From positions 1-26,488 of the forward strand of contig CAZRSF010000086.1 in assembly GCA_964602655.1 (NCBI GenBank): 26,488 bases of DNA, read 5' to 3'. Of the stretch, positions 8,672 through 17,419 are shown piece by piece (positions within the stretch are counted from its first letter, which is position 1; each line of letters starts with the position of its first letter). The notes beneath the pieces were generated by a model, which saw nothing but the letters and a program-made list of their open reading frames with translations, made no database searches and was not told the origin of the DNA. Source of the DNA: Moduliflexus sp964602655 (GTDB taxonomy: Bacteria; Moduliflexota; Moduliflexia; Moduliflexales; Moduliflexaceae). A program made the position numbers and the translations under genes.

Positions 8672-8734
8672 TCACGGGCATCCTGTTATTGAGCGCGTGG
8701 GTCGAAAGAGAATTTCGACTACATGACGTTTCGC

Positions 8735-10516
8735 CTAAAAAAGCCCTCCGGCGTAATCATGCTCTAATTCATCTATTTCTTCATCAATTTCTCGTAACAA
8801 CTCATGAAATTTGTCAATTTCATCGTTTGCAATACGCGCTTTCATGCGATTGATTTTTTCAATCGCGTCCAGTTCGCGGATACGGTAAATCGGCGCGCCT
8901 TTTTTGATCACATCGTTCGCGCGTTCGTAAAAGTGCAGAATGATTTTCAACATCCATAATTGACGAAGCGGATGCGCGTACATATCCACCTCATCGAATG
9001 CGCTTTGCTGGAGCAAGCCATTTTTCAGGAGTTTTGCGCCTTCGATGATGAGACGCTGCTCGTCCGGCATCGAGTCTTCGCCGACGAGTTTGACGATCTT
9101 TTGCAATTTGTGATCCTGTTGCAGCATCGCCATGCCTTTGTCGCGCAAGTCTTTCCAGTCCGCGTCTTCGAACTGCGCCCACCAGCCGGACACATCTTCC
9201 AGATATTCGCTGTAGCTGTCCATGTAATTGATGGCGGGAAAATAGCGGGAGCTTGCCAATTCTTTATCCAACCCCCAGAAACAGCGCACGAACCGTTTGG
9301 TGTGCTGCGTCACCGGTTCGGAGAAATCGCCGCCAGGCGGAGAGACGGCGCCAATGACGGTAATCGAACCTTCGCTGCCGTTGAGCGTGGTCACACGTCC
9401 GGCGCGTTCATAAAATTCCGCCAAGCGCGTGGCAAGATACGCCGGAAAGCCTTCTTCCGCAGGCATTTCTTCGAGGCGTCCCGAAATTTCGCGCAATGCT
9501 TCCGCCCAGCGTGAGGTGGAGTCCGCCATAATTGCCACATCGTAGCCCATATCTCGATAATATTCGGCGATGGTGATGCCGGTGTAAATGCTCGCTTCCC
9601 GCGCTGCCACAGGCATATCAGACGTATTCGCGATGAGAATGGTACGTTCCATCAGCGGATTACCGCTTTTCGGATCAATCAGTTTCGGGAAATCCACCAG
9701 TACGCCAGTCATTTCGTTGCCGCGCTCGCCGCAGCCGATATAGACGATCAAATTCGCATCGCACCATTTGGCAAGCTGATGCTGCGTAATCGTCTTGCCT
9801 GTGCCGAATCCTCCGGGGACGGCGGCTGTTCCGCCTTTCGCAATCGGGAAAAACGTGTCAATGACCCGCTGCCCGGTAATCAGAGGAATCGAGGGCGTCT
9901 GACGCTGACGATATGGGCGGGGTCGCCGCACCGGCCAGCGGTGATACATCTTCAGTTCCGCGACGCCGGTTGTCGTTTTGACTTTCGCGATGATGTCTTC
10001 AATCGTATATTCCCCTGACGGGGCAATTTCGATCAACTCGCCGTGTATATCAGGCGGACACAGAATGCGATGCAGAAAGGTCACGGTTTCCGAGACTTCG
10101 CCGAGCATTTCGCCGCCCTTTAAGGCGTTGCCGACGCGACAGGTTGGGGCAAATTTCCAACGCCGTTTCCGATCTAACGCATTGACCTGCGCTCCGCGAT
10201 GGATGAAATCTCCTTGAAGCGCTTGAATGTCTGCTAAGGGGCGTTGAATGCCGTCGTAAATATTTTTTAATAAGCCCGGCCCCAATTCGACATATAACAA
10301 TGAACCTGTGCCATAAATCGGCGCTCCAGGCTTCAGGCCGGTCGTATCTTCATAGACCTGAATTGTGGCCATGTCGCCGTCAAGCTCAAGGACTTCGCCA
10401 ATCAAGCGTTCTTCCCCGACTTCGACCTGTTCCATCATACTCAGGCCGACAACATGCTCCGCCCGGATGACGGGGCCGCTAATCCAGGATACAGTGGCTA
10501 CACTCTTCTCATTCAT
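8735..10516 (-). CDS. atpA: V-type ATP synthase subunit A (catalytic head subunit)
   Basis: Catalytic ATPase subunit, 593 residues, normal for V/A-type A subunits. The N-terminal barrel (VATVSWISGPVIRAE, about 6-20) is followed by the non-homologous bulge (about 105-195) that separates A subunits from F-type beta subunits. The P-loop PGGFGTGKT is at 234-242. GCGERGNEMTG (261-271) contains the catalytic Glu region, and ADSTSRWAEALREISGRLEE follows. The start at 10516 has only a weak GAGTG ribosome site and lies 20 bp after the E gene. The P-loop has Gly-Gly-Phe-Gly-Thr where many A subunits have Gly-Pro-Phe-Gly-Ser. Confidence 0.97.
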   Translation of the reverse strand: MNEKSVATVSWISGPVIRAEHVVGLSMMEQVEVGEERLIGEVLELDGDMATIQVYEDTTGLKPGAPIYGTGSLLYVELGPGLLKNIYDGIQRPLADIQALQGDFIHRGAQVNALDRKRRWKFAPTCRVGNALKGGEMLGEVSETVTFLHRILCPPDIHGELIEIAPSGEYTIEDIIAKVKTTTGVAELKMYHRWPVRRPRPYRQRQTPSIPLITGQRVIDTFFPIAKGGTAAVPGGFGTGKTITQHQLAKWCDANLIVYIGCGERGNEMTGVLVDFPKLIDPKSGNPLMERTILIANTSDMPVAAREASIYTGITIAEYYRDMGYDVAIMADSTSRWAEALREISGRLEEMPAEEGFPAYLATRLAEFYERAGRVTTLNGSEGSITVIGAVSPPGGDFSEPVTQHTKRFVRCFWGLDKELASSRYFPAINYMDSYSEYLEDVSGWWAQFEDADWKDLRDKGMAMLQQDHKLQKIVKLVGEDSMPDEQRLIIEGAKLLKNGLLQQSAFDEVDMYAHPLRQLWMLKIILHFYERANDVIKKGAPIYRIRELDAIEKINRMKARIANDEIDKFHELLREIDEEIDELEHDYAGGLF

Positions 10517-10536
10517 ACATTCACTCTATATAGATG

Positions 10537-11166
10537 TTATTCGGTCTGATGCTGATCGTCGAATAATTGTTGGGCGATGATCAGCCGCAATTCGTGTTCT
10601 TGCCTCCGATAGATCGCCTGAAGCGTATTATCGCATTGCGCCCGATTGTCCGTGCGTCGAATGATGACGCCGGAGATTCCTGATTCGGAAAGGTCGGACA
10701 CGCGCAGAGTTTTTTCTGTGCCTGCCATCAGTTCTTTTAAAAACGCGTCGGTCATCAACGAACGGTCTTCTTCGGAGACAATCAGTTCGAATTGCTCGCC
10801 GTCCAATTGCGAAAGCCCTTCCTTGATTAATTGCGTTAACAAGTTCGAATACGTCGCCTCGTGGCGCAAGCGAAGCAATTCCTCTTGCACCCGGCGTTCG
10901 ACAGTATGGAGCAATCGTTCCTGGGTGACAATGTGCTGTTTTCTCGCATCAAGTTCCGCGGCGGCCACTAATTGTTTATAACGGCTTTTCGCCAGTTGCG
11001 TCGCTGTGCGAGGCGATTCTGTCTGATAAATCTGGTCTAATTCTCCCTGAGCGTCTTCCAGAATGCGGTCGGCCTCTCGTCGAGCTAAGTCGAGAATATT
11101 GTCGGCCTCCTGCTGTGCTTCTTCCAGAATGGCTTTCGAAAAATCAGATGCTGTTTCTACCGGCAT
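10537..11166 (-). CDS. atpE: V-type ATP synthase subunit E (peripheral stalk)
   Basis: Peripheral stalk subunit of 209 residues. It has a long charged N-terminal helix rich in Ala, Glu and Lys/Arg (about 5-110), then a globular C-terminal domain with SDLSESGISGVIIRRTDN (about 157-174), close to the GGVIV motif of E subunits. It pairs with the G/H-type helix protein encoded at the start of the operon. GAGGA seven bases upstream supports the ATG at 11166. It lies between F and A, whereas E normally precedes C and F in archaeal and Thermus operons. Confidence 0.88.
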   Translation of the reverse strand: MPVETASDFSKAILEEAQQEADNILDLARREADRILEDAQGELDQIYQTESPRTATQLAKSRYKQLVAAAELDARKQHIVTQERLLHTVERRVQEELLRLRHEATYSNLLTQLIKEGLSQLDGEQFELIVSEEDRSLMTDAFLKELMAGTEKTLRVSDLSESGISGVIIRRTDNRAQCDNTLQAIYRRQEHELRLIIAQQLFDDQHQTE

Positions 11167-11258
11167 ACATCCGTCCTCATCTTCGGCAAAACACGCTTTG
11201 CATACGTCGAACGCGGTCTTGCGGCCTGATCGGGCGCATCAGAACGCGCGTTTCGTCA

Positions 11259-11564
11259 TTAAAATTTCACGCCAATGGCTGATTTGACAAATTCATGCGG
11301 GGTGCGTCGCCCTTCCATCGGGCCGCGGCTATCCGGAATTTCAAGCACAATCGGCGTACCGGGGCTTAAAATCCAGCGGTCAACCGTCTCCCGAATTTGC
11401 TGCGCCACTCGCTCCGTAATCAGAAGGATGCCCACATCGTGCTGCCGGACAATCTCATCGAACGCTGTTCGGGTTTCATCTGGCGTGTTCACAATGATCC
11501 CCTGGACGCCCGCGAGAGAAAATCCCAGCGCCGTATCTTCATCAGCCAGGATAACCGTTCGCAT
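11259..11564 (-). CDS. atpF: V-type ATP synthase subunit F (central stalk)
   Basis: Small Rossmann-like subunit of 101 residues that binds the D subunit at the base of the rotor. The start MRTVILADEDTALGFSLAG, the VGILLITERVA strand-helix (about 49-59) and the PIVLEIPDSRGP segment are typical. Its ATG overlaps the stop codon of the proteolipid gene by one base (TAATG), indicating translational coupling. A 92-bp gap follows before the E gene. Confidence 0.92.
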   Translation of the reverse strand: MRTVILADEDTALGFSLAGVQGIIVNTPDETRTAFDEIVRQHDVGILLITERVAQQIRETVDRWILSPGTPIVLEIPDSRGPMEGRRTPHEFVKSAIGVKF

Positions 11565-11923
11565 TAAATTTTTCCCAAAATCATGATGGCGATAATCAAG
11601 CCGTAGATGGCGATACCTTCAGCCAACCCGACGAAAATCAAGGCGCGCGACGCCATTTCCGGACGTTCCGCCATTGCGCCCATTGCCGCCGAGCCGACCG
11701 ACCCGACAGCGATGCCTGCCCCGACCGAGCCAAGACCGACGGCGATGGCCGCTGCCAGAAAGCCCCATTTGACAATTTCAGGGTCTGTCGCTCCGGCAGC
11801 TTGCGCATTTTCCTGCCCGAATGCCACGCTGATGCCGATATTCAGGGCAACGGTGAATAAGCTCAACATGATTAAAAACCCAATCGCCACCGTAATAATT
11901 CTTTTCAATTCGAATGCTTTCAT
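11564..11923 (-). CDS. atpK: V-type ATP synthase subunit K (membrane rotor proteolipid)
   Basis: c-ring subunit of 119 residues. An N-terminal hydrophobic segment (about 9-35) with a basic start resembles a signal sequence. A short polar region (QENAQAAGATDPE, about 37-49) follows, and then two transmembrane helices (about 52-80 and 92-117). The ion-binding carboxylate is Glu102 in the second helix. There is no Gln in the first helix and no Ser/Thr after Glu102, so the sodium-binding pattern is missing and proton coupling is more likely. Only one hairpin follows the leader, unlike the 16-kDa double-hairpin form. The ATG at 11923 is preceded closely by GAGGAGG. A TTG at 11947 would add eight residues. 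Confidence 0.92.
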   Translation of the reverse strand: MKAFELKRIITVAIGFLIMLSLFTVALNIGISVAFGQENAQAAGATDPEIVKWGFLAAAIAVGLGSVGAGIAVGSVGSAAMGAMAERPEMASRALIFVGLAEGIAIYGLIIAIMILGKI

Positions 11924-12014
11924 AGCCTCCTCGTTTCTTTCATGCAAAGCAATCGCCCGGTTCTGATAAACACGGACGTTTGCAATACGCTGTTCGACTC
12001 CTCTTGTTTGTTGT

Positions 12015-13982
12015 TTACTCGATTTTCAGCGGCTGAAACCGTTCGCCGCCGCCTTTGAAAAATTTGCTAAAAAATTCATAATATTCCAAACGCACGGTCT
12101 GAATGGACACGACCAATCCTTCCAGCGCAATGACCAGCACGTTTCCGAACAGAATCGCCAGCCAATACCAGAGGCCGCCGCCTTTCAACTCGGCCAGAAT
12201 ATCCGCCAATGAAAAGATGGCGATAAACAGACCGCCGTGCGCTAACGCAAACGCCGCCGTTCTGACGAACGACACCGTGCTCGCCATATAGCGCACGACG
12301 ATGTCCATCACATCAATGGCGGACTCCATCACAAACATGACGACGCCAGAGGGAAAAAGCTTCTCCCCACGCTCATGTTGATGAAACAGGAGATGTCCTA
12401 ACGGTTCTTTGAAGAAGATGACGCCGAGCGGAAGGCCTAACAAGACGATCAAGGCTTCGACCCCCATGCCGAAGTTGCCGGAGACCGCATATTTCAGCCC
12501 AAGACCGATGCTTGTCCAGTAGAACAACCCGCCGATAATGCCATAATGTCCGAGAAAGCCTGACTCATAGTCTTTCCGCTTGAACGAATTGATGATGTTC
12601 AGAATCACGCCGGCGCTGATCATGAACACGCCCAATCCGATGGCATATTGCATGAACGTTTCGATATTTTCCGCCGGACGCAGCCAGAGCGCGGGAATCC
12701 AATGTTCGACGCCGAAGACGCTTCCGTACAAGAGGCCGAAAATGGCCGACGAGACGCCGCATTCCATGACGATCAGCGCGTAATCGAGAAACTGATAATA
12801 TTTCGAAAACAGCCAATAGCCGATGCCGAACAAGATCGCGCCATGCCCGATGTCGCCGAACATCATGCCGAACATCAGGAGGAAACTGATCGCGACAAAG
12901 GGAGTGGCGTCCACTTCTTTGTAGTTTTGCGTGCCGTAATTGAAGACCAGCGTTTCGAACGGGCGGATCAGATATGGGTTATTGAATAAAATCGGGATCG
13001 AAAGCTTTCCCTGTCGGACTTCTTCGACCATCTCCGGCTCGGAAATTTCGATGCGGGCGCGTCCTTCCGTCACGCGCATAATCTCGGTTTCGAATTCCGT
13101 GATGCGGTCTTTCGGCACCCATCCTTGAATCACGTAAGAGCGCGAGCCTTTGGCATAGAACGCATGCGCTTTCAAAATCATCAACGCCAACGACACTTTT
13201 TCCCGCAAGAGTTGCAATTCTTGCACGATCTCTTTTTGCGTCTCTTTCAGCCCTTTGCTCAGCGCGGTTTTCTTTTCCGCAAGCGCCGTCACGTCGCGCT
13301 CTAAGCCCGCAATCACATCTTGCAGATTGCCCTGGCTGAAATCCGGCAATTCGACCTGTTCGACATACGCGCTTTTTAACGCCCGATCCAGCACGTCTTT
13401 GTCTTTCGACGAACAAAGCGCGGCGATCAATGTGCGGCGATCAAGCGTAATCAAGGGAACTAACAGCAGATTGATGGATGTCAGGCTGGCTTCGAGCCGG
13501 GCAATATCTTTTGTGACGATAAATCCGACGCGCTTGTAAAAATAGGAAAATTTTCGCAACACGTCCAAATCAGGCGCAGCGGCCACAATGGATTGCAACA
13601 GCATCGCCTGGGAACTTTTTTCTTCCCGTTCGCGTTCGATACGCCCAATTTCGTTGGCCGTCGAACTGAGCGCATTTTGAATCCGTTTGACCGCGTCTTC
13701 GACCACTTCGATTTCACGCAGCGGTTCGATTTCCAAGTCTTTTCGTAACGCGCGTCCGATAGAAAGCTGCTGAAACAGGCTTTTTAAGCCCTGCTCTATC
13801 ATCGTGTAGCGCGTCAACGTCTCCTGAACATCCTCACTGCCAAGTTTGATGGTCGAGGGGGAAAGCTTCTGGCTGTCCAACAGATGGAAAAGCCCCTGTT
13901 TGGCAATGACATGCGTAACTTTTGCGCTGTCAGAGTGCAAAATTTGCAACGCCACTTTCATCATTTCCAGCGGTTTGAACAT
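12015..13982 (-). CDS. atpI: V-type ATP synthase subunit I (membrane stator, a-subunit)
   Basis: Stator subunit of 655 residues. A cytoplasmic half (about 1-345) has coiled-coil stretches around 85-125 and 225-270, and a membrane half (about 355-640) has roughly seven or eight transmembrane helices. The functional arginines of the ion path appear at Arg574 (STVSFVRTAAFALAHGG region) and Arg641 (SIQTVRLEYYEFFSKFF region), matching the pair known in yeast Vph1. The ATG at 13982 follows GGAG at good distance. An upstream GTG at 14030 was rejected because its added residues are not conserved. It lies between C and K, and a 72-bp gap separates it from C. Confidence 0.95.
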   Translation of the reverse strand: MFKPLEMMKVALQILHSDSAKVTHVIAKQGLFHLLDSQKLSPSTIKLGSEDVQETLTRYTMIEQGLKSLFQQLSIGRALRKDLEIEPLREIEVVEDAVKRIQNALSSTANEIGRIEREREEKSSQAMLLQSIVAAAPDLDVLRKFSYFYKRVGFIVTKDIARLEASLTSINLLLVPLITLDRRTLIAALCSSKDKDVLDRALKSAYVEQVELPDFSQGNLQDVIAGLERDVTALAEKKTALSKGLKETQKEIVQELQLLREKVSLALMILKAHAFYAKGSRSYVIQGWVPKDRITEFETEIMRVTEGRARIEISEPEMVEEVRQGKLSIPILFNNPYLIRPFETLVFNYGTQNYKEVDATPFVAISFLLMFGMMFGDIGHGAILFGIGYWLFSKYYQFLDYALIVMECGVSSAIFGLLYGSVFGVEHWIPALWLRPAENIETFMQYAIGLGVFMISAGVILNIINSFKRKDYESGFLGHYGIIGGLFYWTSIGLGLKYAVSGNFGMGVEALIVLLGLPLGVIFFKEPLGHLLFHQHERGEKLFPSGVVMFVMESAIDVMDIVVRYMASTVSFVRTAAFALAHGGLFIAIFSLADILAELKGGGLWYWLAILFGNVLVIALEGLVVSIQTVRLEYYEFFSKFFKGGGERFQPLKIE

Positions 13983-14054
13983 TGTTGACTCCGTCAAAAC
14001 GTTCCGTGTTCGACACGATGCGGCAACCATCGGTTTTCCGCGTCTGCCGTCACA

Positions 14055-15110
14055 TCAGATCGGTTTCGTATGCACCACGTAACACTGACTTTGCTCGAAT
14101 GAAAATCCGTATTTTTTAGCTTCTGCAATCGTGATAATGTCTGCGATTTCGAATTCTTTCAACAGCCAATAGCCGAGGATAACGCCGATTTGAAAAGGAT
14201 TTCCGGCAAAAAAACGTCGCAATTGGCCGATCAGATAGCGATTGAGCAGGACATGAAGTGTCGGCAGCGCGACCTCGCCCGACAACGCGCGCCCATAGGG
14301 CGTCGTTTTCAAAATGTCAATCATTTCGCCGGAATGCGCGGCTTCTGAAAATTTCCGTCGTTCCGCAAGACGAAAGACATGGCCGTGTTCAATCGTATAA
14401 TTTAAAATTTCTTCGGGGGAAAATCGGTATTCTTCTTTGAATCGGATAATCCAAGTGATATTGAGAATATCCAACATCGTGCCGATGATGTGTTCAGCGA
14501 TATGGCGTTCGCTGTCCGGCAATTTCTTCACGGCAGCCCATAGTGTCTGATAATAATGCAGGTCTAACGCCATCTCTAACGGAAAAAATTCCTGTTCTTC
14601 TTCGTAGCGGCGCAACGCTAAGTTGAGAGGGTACGCAAAAAACGTGCCTTGCAAATGCTCGATAATCGCATGGACATCATTGAATTCCAACAGTGTCTTT
14701 TTCGAAAACAGGGTATAACGCGCGGTCGGAAGCAGCAACGGGGCAATCTGTTCTTGCGGCACATGGCTGATCAAACCGCGTAAAATCGTCTTCAGATTGA
14801 TCAACTCGTATTTTTGATAATAAATGGTAAAAAAATCTCGGATGCTGACGTCAATCGCTTGAATCGTTTTTTCACAATCTGAAAACAGGCTTCGATAGAG
14901 GAGGTCGGTCAATAGTTGCGGCGAGAGTCCCTCGTTTTCCGAGACATGGCGCATGGCGTCGGCATAGTGAGTCGTTTGCAACACATGAACGATATGCTCG
15001 AATGTCTCGGCGTTGAGCAAGGCGTGATAATGTTCTTCCGACAACAACAGCCCTTTCATGGCGCGAACTTTCGCATGCGGATAGGCGTATTTGAAGACCG
15101 AGGTAAACAT
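14055..15110 (-). CDS. atpC: V-type ATP synthase subunit C (d-type rotor socket)
   Basis: C/d subunit of 351 residues that joins the central stalk to the c-ring. The family start YAYPHAKVRAMKGLLLSEEHY (about 8-28) is clear. The three-fold helical bundle follows, with LDLHYYQTLW in the middle and NPFQIGVILGYWLLKEFEIADI near the end, where the RxI family pattern occurs. An upstream open frame to 15158 overlaps the preceding gene and is not conserved, so the ATG at 15110 was taken. It follows the G/H gene by 11 bp. In known archaeal and Thermus operons C lies after E, so its place before I is unusual. Confidence 0.92.
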   Translation of the reverse strand: MFTSVFKYAYPHAKVRAMKGLLLSEEHYHALLNAETFEHIVHVLQTTHYADAMRHVSENEGLSPQLLTDLLYRSLFSDCEKTIQAIDVSIRDFFTIYYQKYELINLKTILRGLISHVPQEQIAPLLLPTARYTLFSKKTLLEFNDVHAIIEHLQGTFFAYPLNLALRRYEEEQEFFPLEMALDLHYYQTLWAAVKKLPDSERHIAEHIIGTMLDILNITWIIRFKEEYRFSPEEILNYTIEHGHVFRLAERRKFSEAAHSGEMIDILKTTPYGRALSGEVALPTLHVLLNRYLIGQLRRFFAGNPFQIGVILGYWLLKEFEIADIITIAEAKKYGFSFEQSQCYVVHTKPI

Positions 15111-15121
15111 CAGAGGCCGAC

Positions 15122-15436
15122 TCAGACGTATTGGCGCAAGATGTGGGACAGCACGCATTCAGCAGCGCCGTCAATCCGCTCTTTTGCTATTCGTTCCATG
15201 TCCGCCAAACGGGTTTTGGTCTCGCTGACAATCTGTTCTTTCCGTTTTTTGGCGTCATCTTCAAGCGTGGCTATTTCCTGTTGGATGCGGTGCTGTAAAT
15301 CATGTTTGCCAGTAATAACTAACTGTTTGGCATCCTCCCGCGCTTTTTTTCGGATGGCATTCGCTTCGTTTTTCGCATCCTCTACAATCTGGCGGGCTTC
15401 TGTCTCTATTGCAAGCATTTGTTCAAGAATTTTCAT
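15122..15436 (-). CDS. atpH: V-type ATP synthase subunit G/H (peripheral stalk helix)
   Basis: Protein of 104 residues, almost entirely one charged amphipathic helix (about 1-95) with heptad-like Ala, Ile and Leu spacing and the motif ARQIVEDAKNEANAIRKKARED. This matches the AhaH/G peripheral stalk subunit that forms a right-handed coiled coil with subunit E. First gene of the operon. Its ATG has AAAGGG a few bases upstream. Short coiled coils diverge quickly, so the assignment leans on its place at the head of the operon, where H/G is normally found. Confidence 0.82.
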   Translation of the reverse strand: MKILEQMLAIETEARQIVEDAKNEANAIRKKAREDAKQLVITGKHDLQHRIQQEIATLEDDAKKRKEQIVSETKTRLADMERIAKERIDGAAECVLSHILRQYV

Positions 15437-15512
15437 ACGACCCTTTCTTTACGCAATCACACCATTTTCCTCATAATCTCCCTATTAATAAGGAATTTTG
15501 AGTAACTTCAAC

Positions 15513-15542
15513 TACATATTTGTCTTTTAAAAATTGTGTCAA
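15513..15542 (-). promoter_or_regulatory. Likely sigma70-type promoter of the ATPase operon
   Basis: On the minus strand TTGACA (15537-15542) is followed after 18 A/T-rich bases by TATGTA (15513-15518). The -35 is perfect and the -10 is weak. The leader to the first ATPase gene would be about 70 bases. The same extended TTTCTTGACA appears before the zinc-ribbon gene at 23608. Confidence 0.5.
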
Positions 15543-15670
15543 GAAATTCTCGCCATAAACTTTCAAGAACACGAACGATGTTACCGTCTTTCGCTCTGTT
15601 TGCCGCCTGACCGATGGGGCGTATTTCTTCTGTTTTCCTCACATTTAAATCTTGACATCAATCCGTTCCT

Positions 15671-15694
15671 CTTCAGATTCGTCGTCATCTGAAG
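15671..15694. promoter_or_regulatory. Inverted repeat upstream of iorA, possible operator
   Basis: Perfect 8-bp arms (cttcagat at 15671-15678 and atctgaag at 15687-15694) are separated by 8 bases. The element lies 14 bp after a TTGACA (15652-15657), where a -10 would be expected, but no good -10 is visible. It could be an operator that overlaps the iorAB promoter or a hairpin in the leader. Confidence 0.4.
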
Positions 15695-15739
15695 CATACG
15701 CATCCACGCATGAGGTCTCATCCGAAAAGGGAGTTGGTT

Positions 15740-17410
15740 ATGGAGAAAATAGTCTTATTAGGAGACGAAGCGCTCGCGCAGGGCGCGTTAGATGCCGGAT
15801 TGTCTGGCGTCTATGCGTATCCTGGCACGCCGTCCACAGAAATCACGGAATACATTCAGCGCAATGCGGACGCGATTGCGCGCAACGTGCACCGGCAATG
15901 GTCGGCTAATGAAAAAACCGCATACGAAAGCGCGCTTGGCATGTCCTATACCGGGAAACGGACAATGGCCTGCATGAAACATGTCGGTTTGAATGTGGCG
16001 GCAGACCCGTTTATGAATTCAGCGATCACTGGCGCAAATGGCGGCTTCATCGTCGTGGCTGCCGATGATCCCTCGATGCACTCGTCGCAAAACGAGCAGG
16101 ATTCGCGGTTTTATGCGAAATTTGCCATGTTGCCTGCGCTGGAGCCATCGAATCAGCAAGAAGCGTACGATATGGCGTTTTATGCGTTCGAATTATCGGA
16201 ACGGTATCAGATTCCGGTCATGATCCGCATCACCACACGCTTGGCGCACTCGCGTTCCGGCATCAGCCGACAGAGCGTTCAGGCTGAAAACGCCATCCGC
16301 CTGCCAGACGATCCGAATCAGTTCGTGCTGCTCCCCGCCATCGCCCGCCGACGCTATAAACTGCTGCTGCGGCGGCAATCCGAATTCGAGCAAGCCTCCG
16401 AACAATCGTCGTTCAATGCCTATACCGACGCGCCGAACAAATCATTGGGGATTATCGCCTGCGGCCTGGCGTATAATTATTTGATGGAAAACTGGCAGGA
16501 AACGCCCTGCCCGCACCCGGTGCTGAAAATCAGCCAGTACCCGCTGCCGCGCACACTGATCGAACGCCTGTTTGCCGAGTGCGAGCAGATTCTTGTGCTG
16601 GAAGAAGGGATGCCGTTTGTCGAAGAGTTATTGAATGGGTATTTGGGGCATGAAGAGCCGTCGTATGGCGCGCTTGATGCGGTTGCGACAGATACCGGCA
16701 AAATTTCGTTGCAGAACAAGCATCGTCCTATCATCAAAGGTCGTCTTGACGGAACGCTGCCGCGCGACGGCGAATTGAATCCGAATCTCGTGGCTGCGGC
16801 GCTTGGGCATCCGGCCAAACGCTGGCTGCCTGTTCCCGATGTGGTCGCGCCGCGTCCGCCGGAATTATGCAAGGGCTGCCCGCACCGCGACGTGTATCAT
16901 GCGTTGAATGAGGTGATGGCGCCCTATGGCAAGGGGCATGTGTTTGCGGATATCGGCTGTTATACGCTCGGATTTCTGCCGCCGTTTCAGTCCATCAGCA
17001 CCTGCGTGGACATGGGCGCTTCGATTACGATGGCGAAAGGCGCGGCAGATGCCGGATTCTTCCCCTCCATCTCGGTCATCGGCGATTCGACATTCGCGCA
17101 CTCCGGCATTACCGGGTTATTGGATGCGGTCAATGAGCGGACAAACATGGTGTTAATCATTCTTGATAACGGCACGACCGCCATGACCGGCGGACAAGAC
17201 CACGCCGGAACCGGCAAAATCGAAGACATTTGCCGGGGCGTCGGCGTGGAAGATGCGCATATTCGGATTCTCGACCCGCTGCCGAAAAATCATGACGAGA
17301 TGGTGCGGATATTGGCTGAGGAAATCGGGTATGCCGGATTATCCGTGATTATTCCCAGACGGGAGTGCATTCAGACGATAGGTCATAAAAAACGCGAGCA
17401 GGCGGCATAG
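15740..17410 (+). CDS. iorA: Indolepyruvate:ferredoxin oxidoreductase alpha subunit, lacking the ferredoxin domain
   Basis: Large subunit of the enzyme that oxidatively decarboxylates arylpyruvates to aryl-acetyl-CoA with reduced ferredoxin, in breakdown or reversible synthesis of aromatic amino acids. The pyrimidine-binding half (about 1-180) has AYPGTPSTEITEYI and the ANEKTAYE motif. The TPP pyrophosphate half (about 370-535) has CKGCPHRD (377-384), GDSTFAHSGI (448-457) and LDNGTTAMTGG (475-485). Usual IorA proteins of about 600-650 residues end with a 2[4Fe-4S] ferredoxin domain. This one stops at residue 556 without that Cys-rich part, and iorB follows nine bases later, so no remnant is present. 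The ATG at 15740 follows GGGAG. A GTG/ATG start further upstream is less likely. Confidence 0.9.
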   Translation: MEKIVLLGDEALAQGALDAGLSGVYAYPGTPSTEITEYIQRNADAIARNVHRQWSANEKTAYESALGMSYTGKRTMACMKHVGLNVAADPFMNSAITGANGGFIVVAADDPSMHSSQNEQDSRFYAKFAMLPALEPSNQQEAYDMAFYAFELSERYQIPVMIRITTRLAHSRSGISRQSVQAENAIRLPDDPNQFVLLPAIARRRYKLLLRRQSEFEQASEQSSFNAYTDAPNKSLGIIACGLAYNYLMENWQETPCPHPVLKISQYPLPRTLIERLFAECEQILVLEEGMPFVEELLNGYLGHEEPSYGALDAVATDTGKISLQNKHRPIIKGRLDGTLPRDGELNPNLVAAALGHPAKRWLPVPDVVAPRPPELCKGCPHRDVYHALNEVMAPYGKGHVFADIGCYTLGFLPPFQSISTCVDMGASITMAKGAADAGFFPSISVIGDSTFAHSGITGLLDAVNERTNMVLIILDNGTTAMTGGQDHAGTGKIEDICRGVGVEDAHIRILDPLPKNHDEMVRILAEEIGYAGLSVIIPRRECIQTIGHKKREQAA

Positions 17411-17419
17411 GAGGAGACG

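Larger units (their letters stand above)
15437..15739. promoter_or_regulatory. Divergent regulatory region between the ATPase operon and iorAB
   Basis: This stretch of 303 bp holds no convincing gene and is A/T-rich near the ATPase side. It contains a TTGACA on each strand (15537-15542 minus, 15652-15657 plus), an inverted repeat at 15671-15694, and ribosome sites for both flanking genes. No riboswitch-like fold was recognised by eye. Confidence 0.6.

Noticed and set aside
8960..9514. 184-codon open frame on the plus strand
   Set aside because: Antisense shadow of the catalytic ATPase subunit gene.
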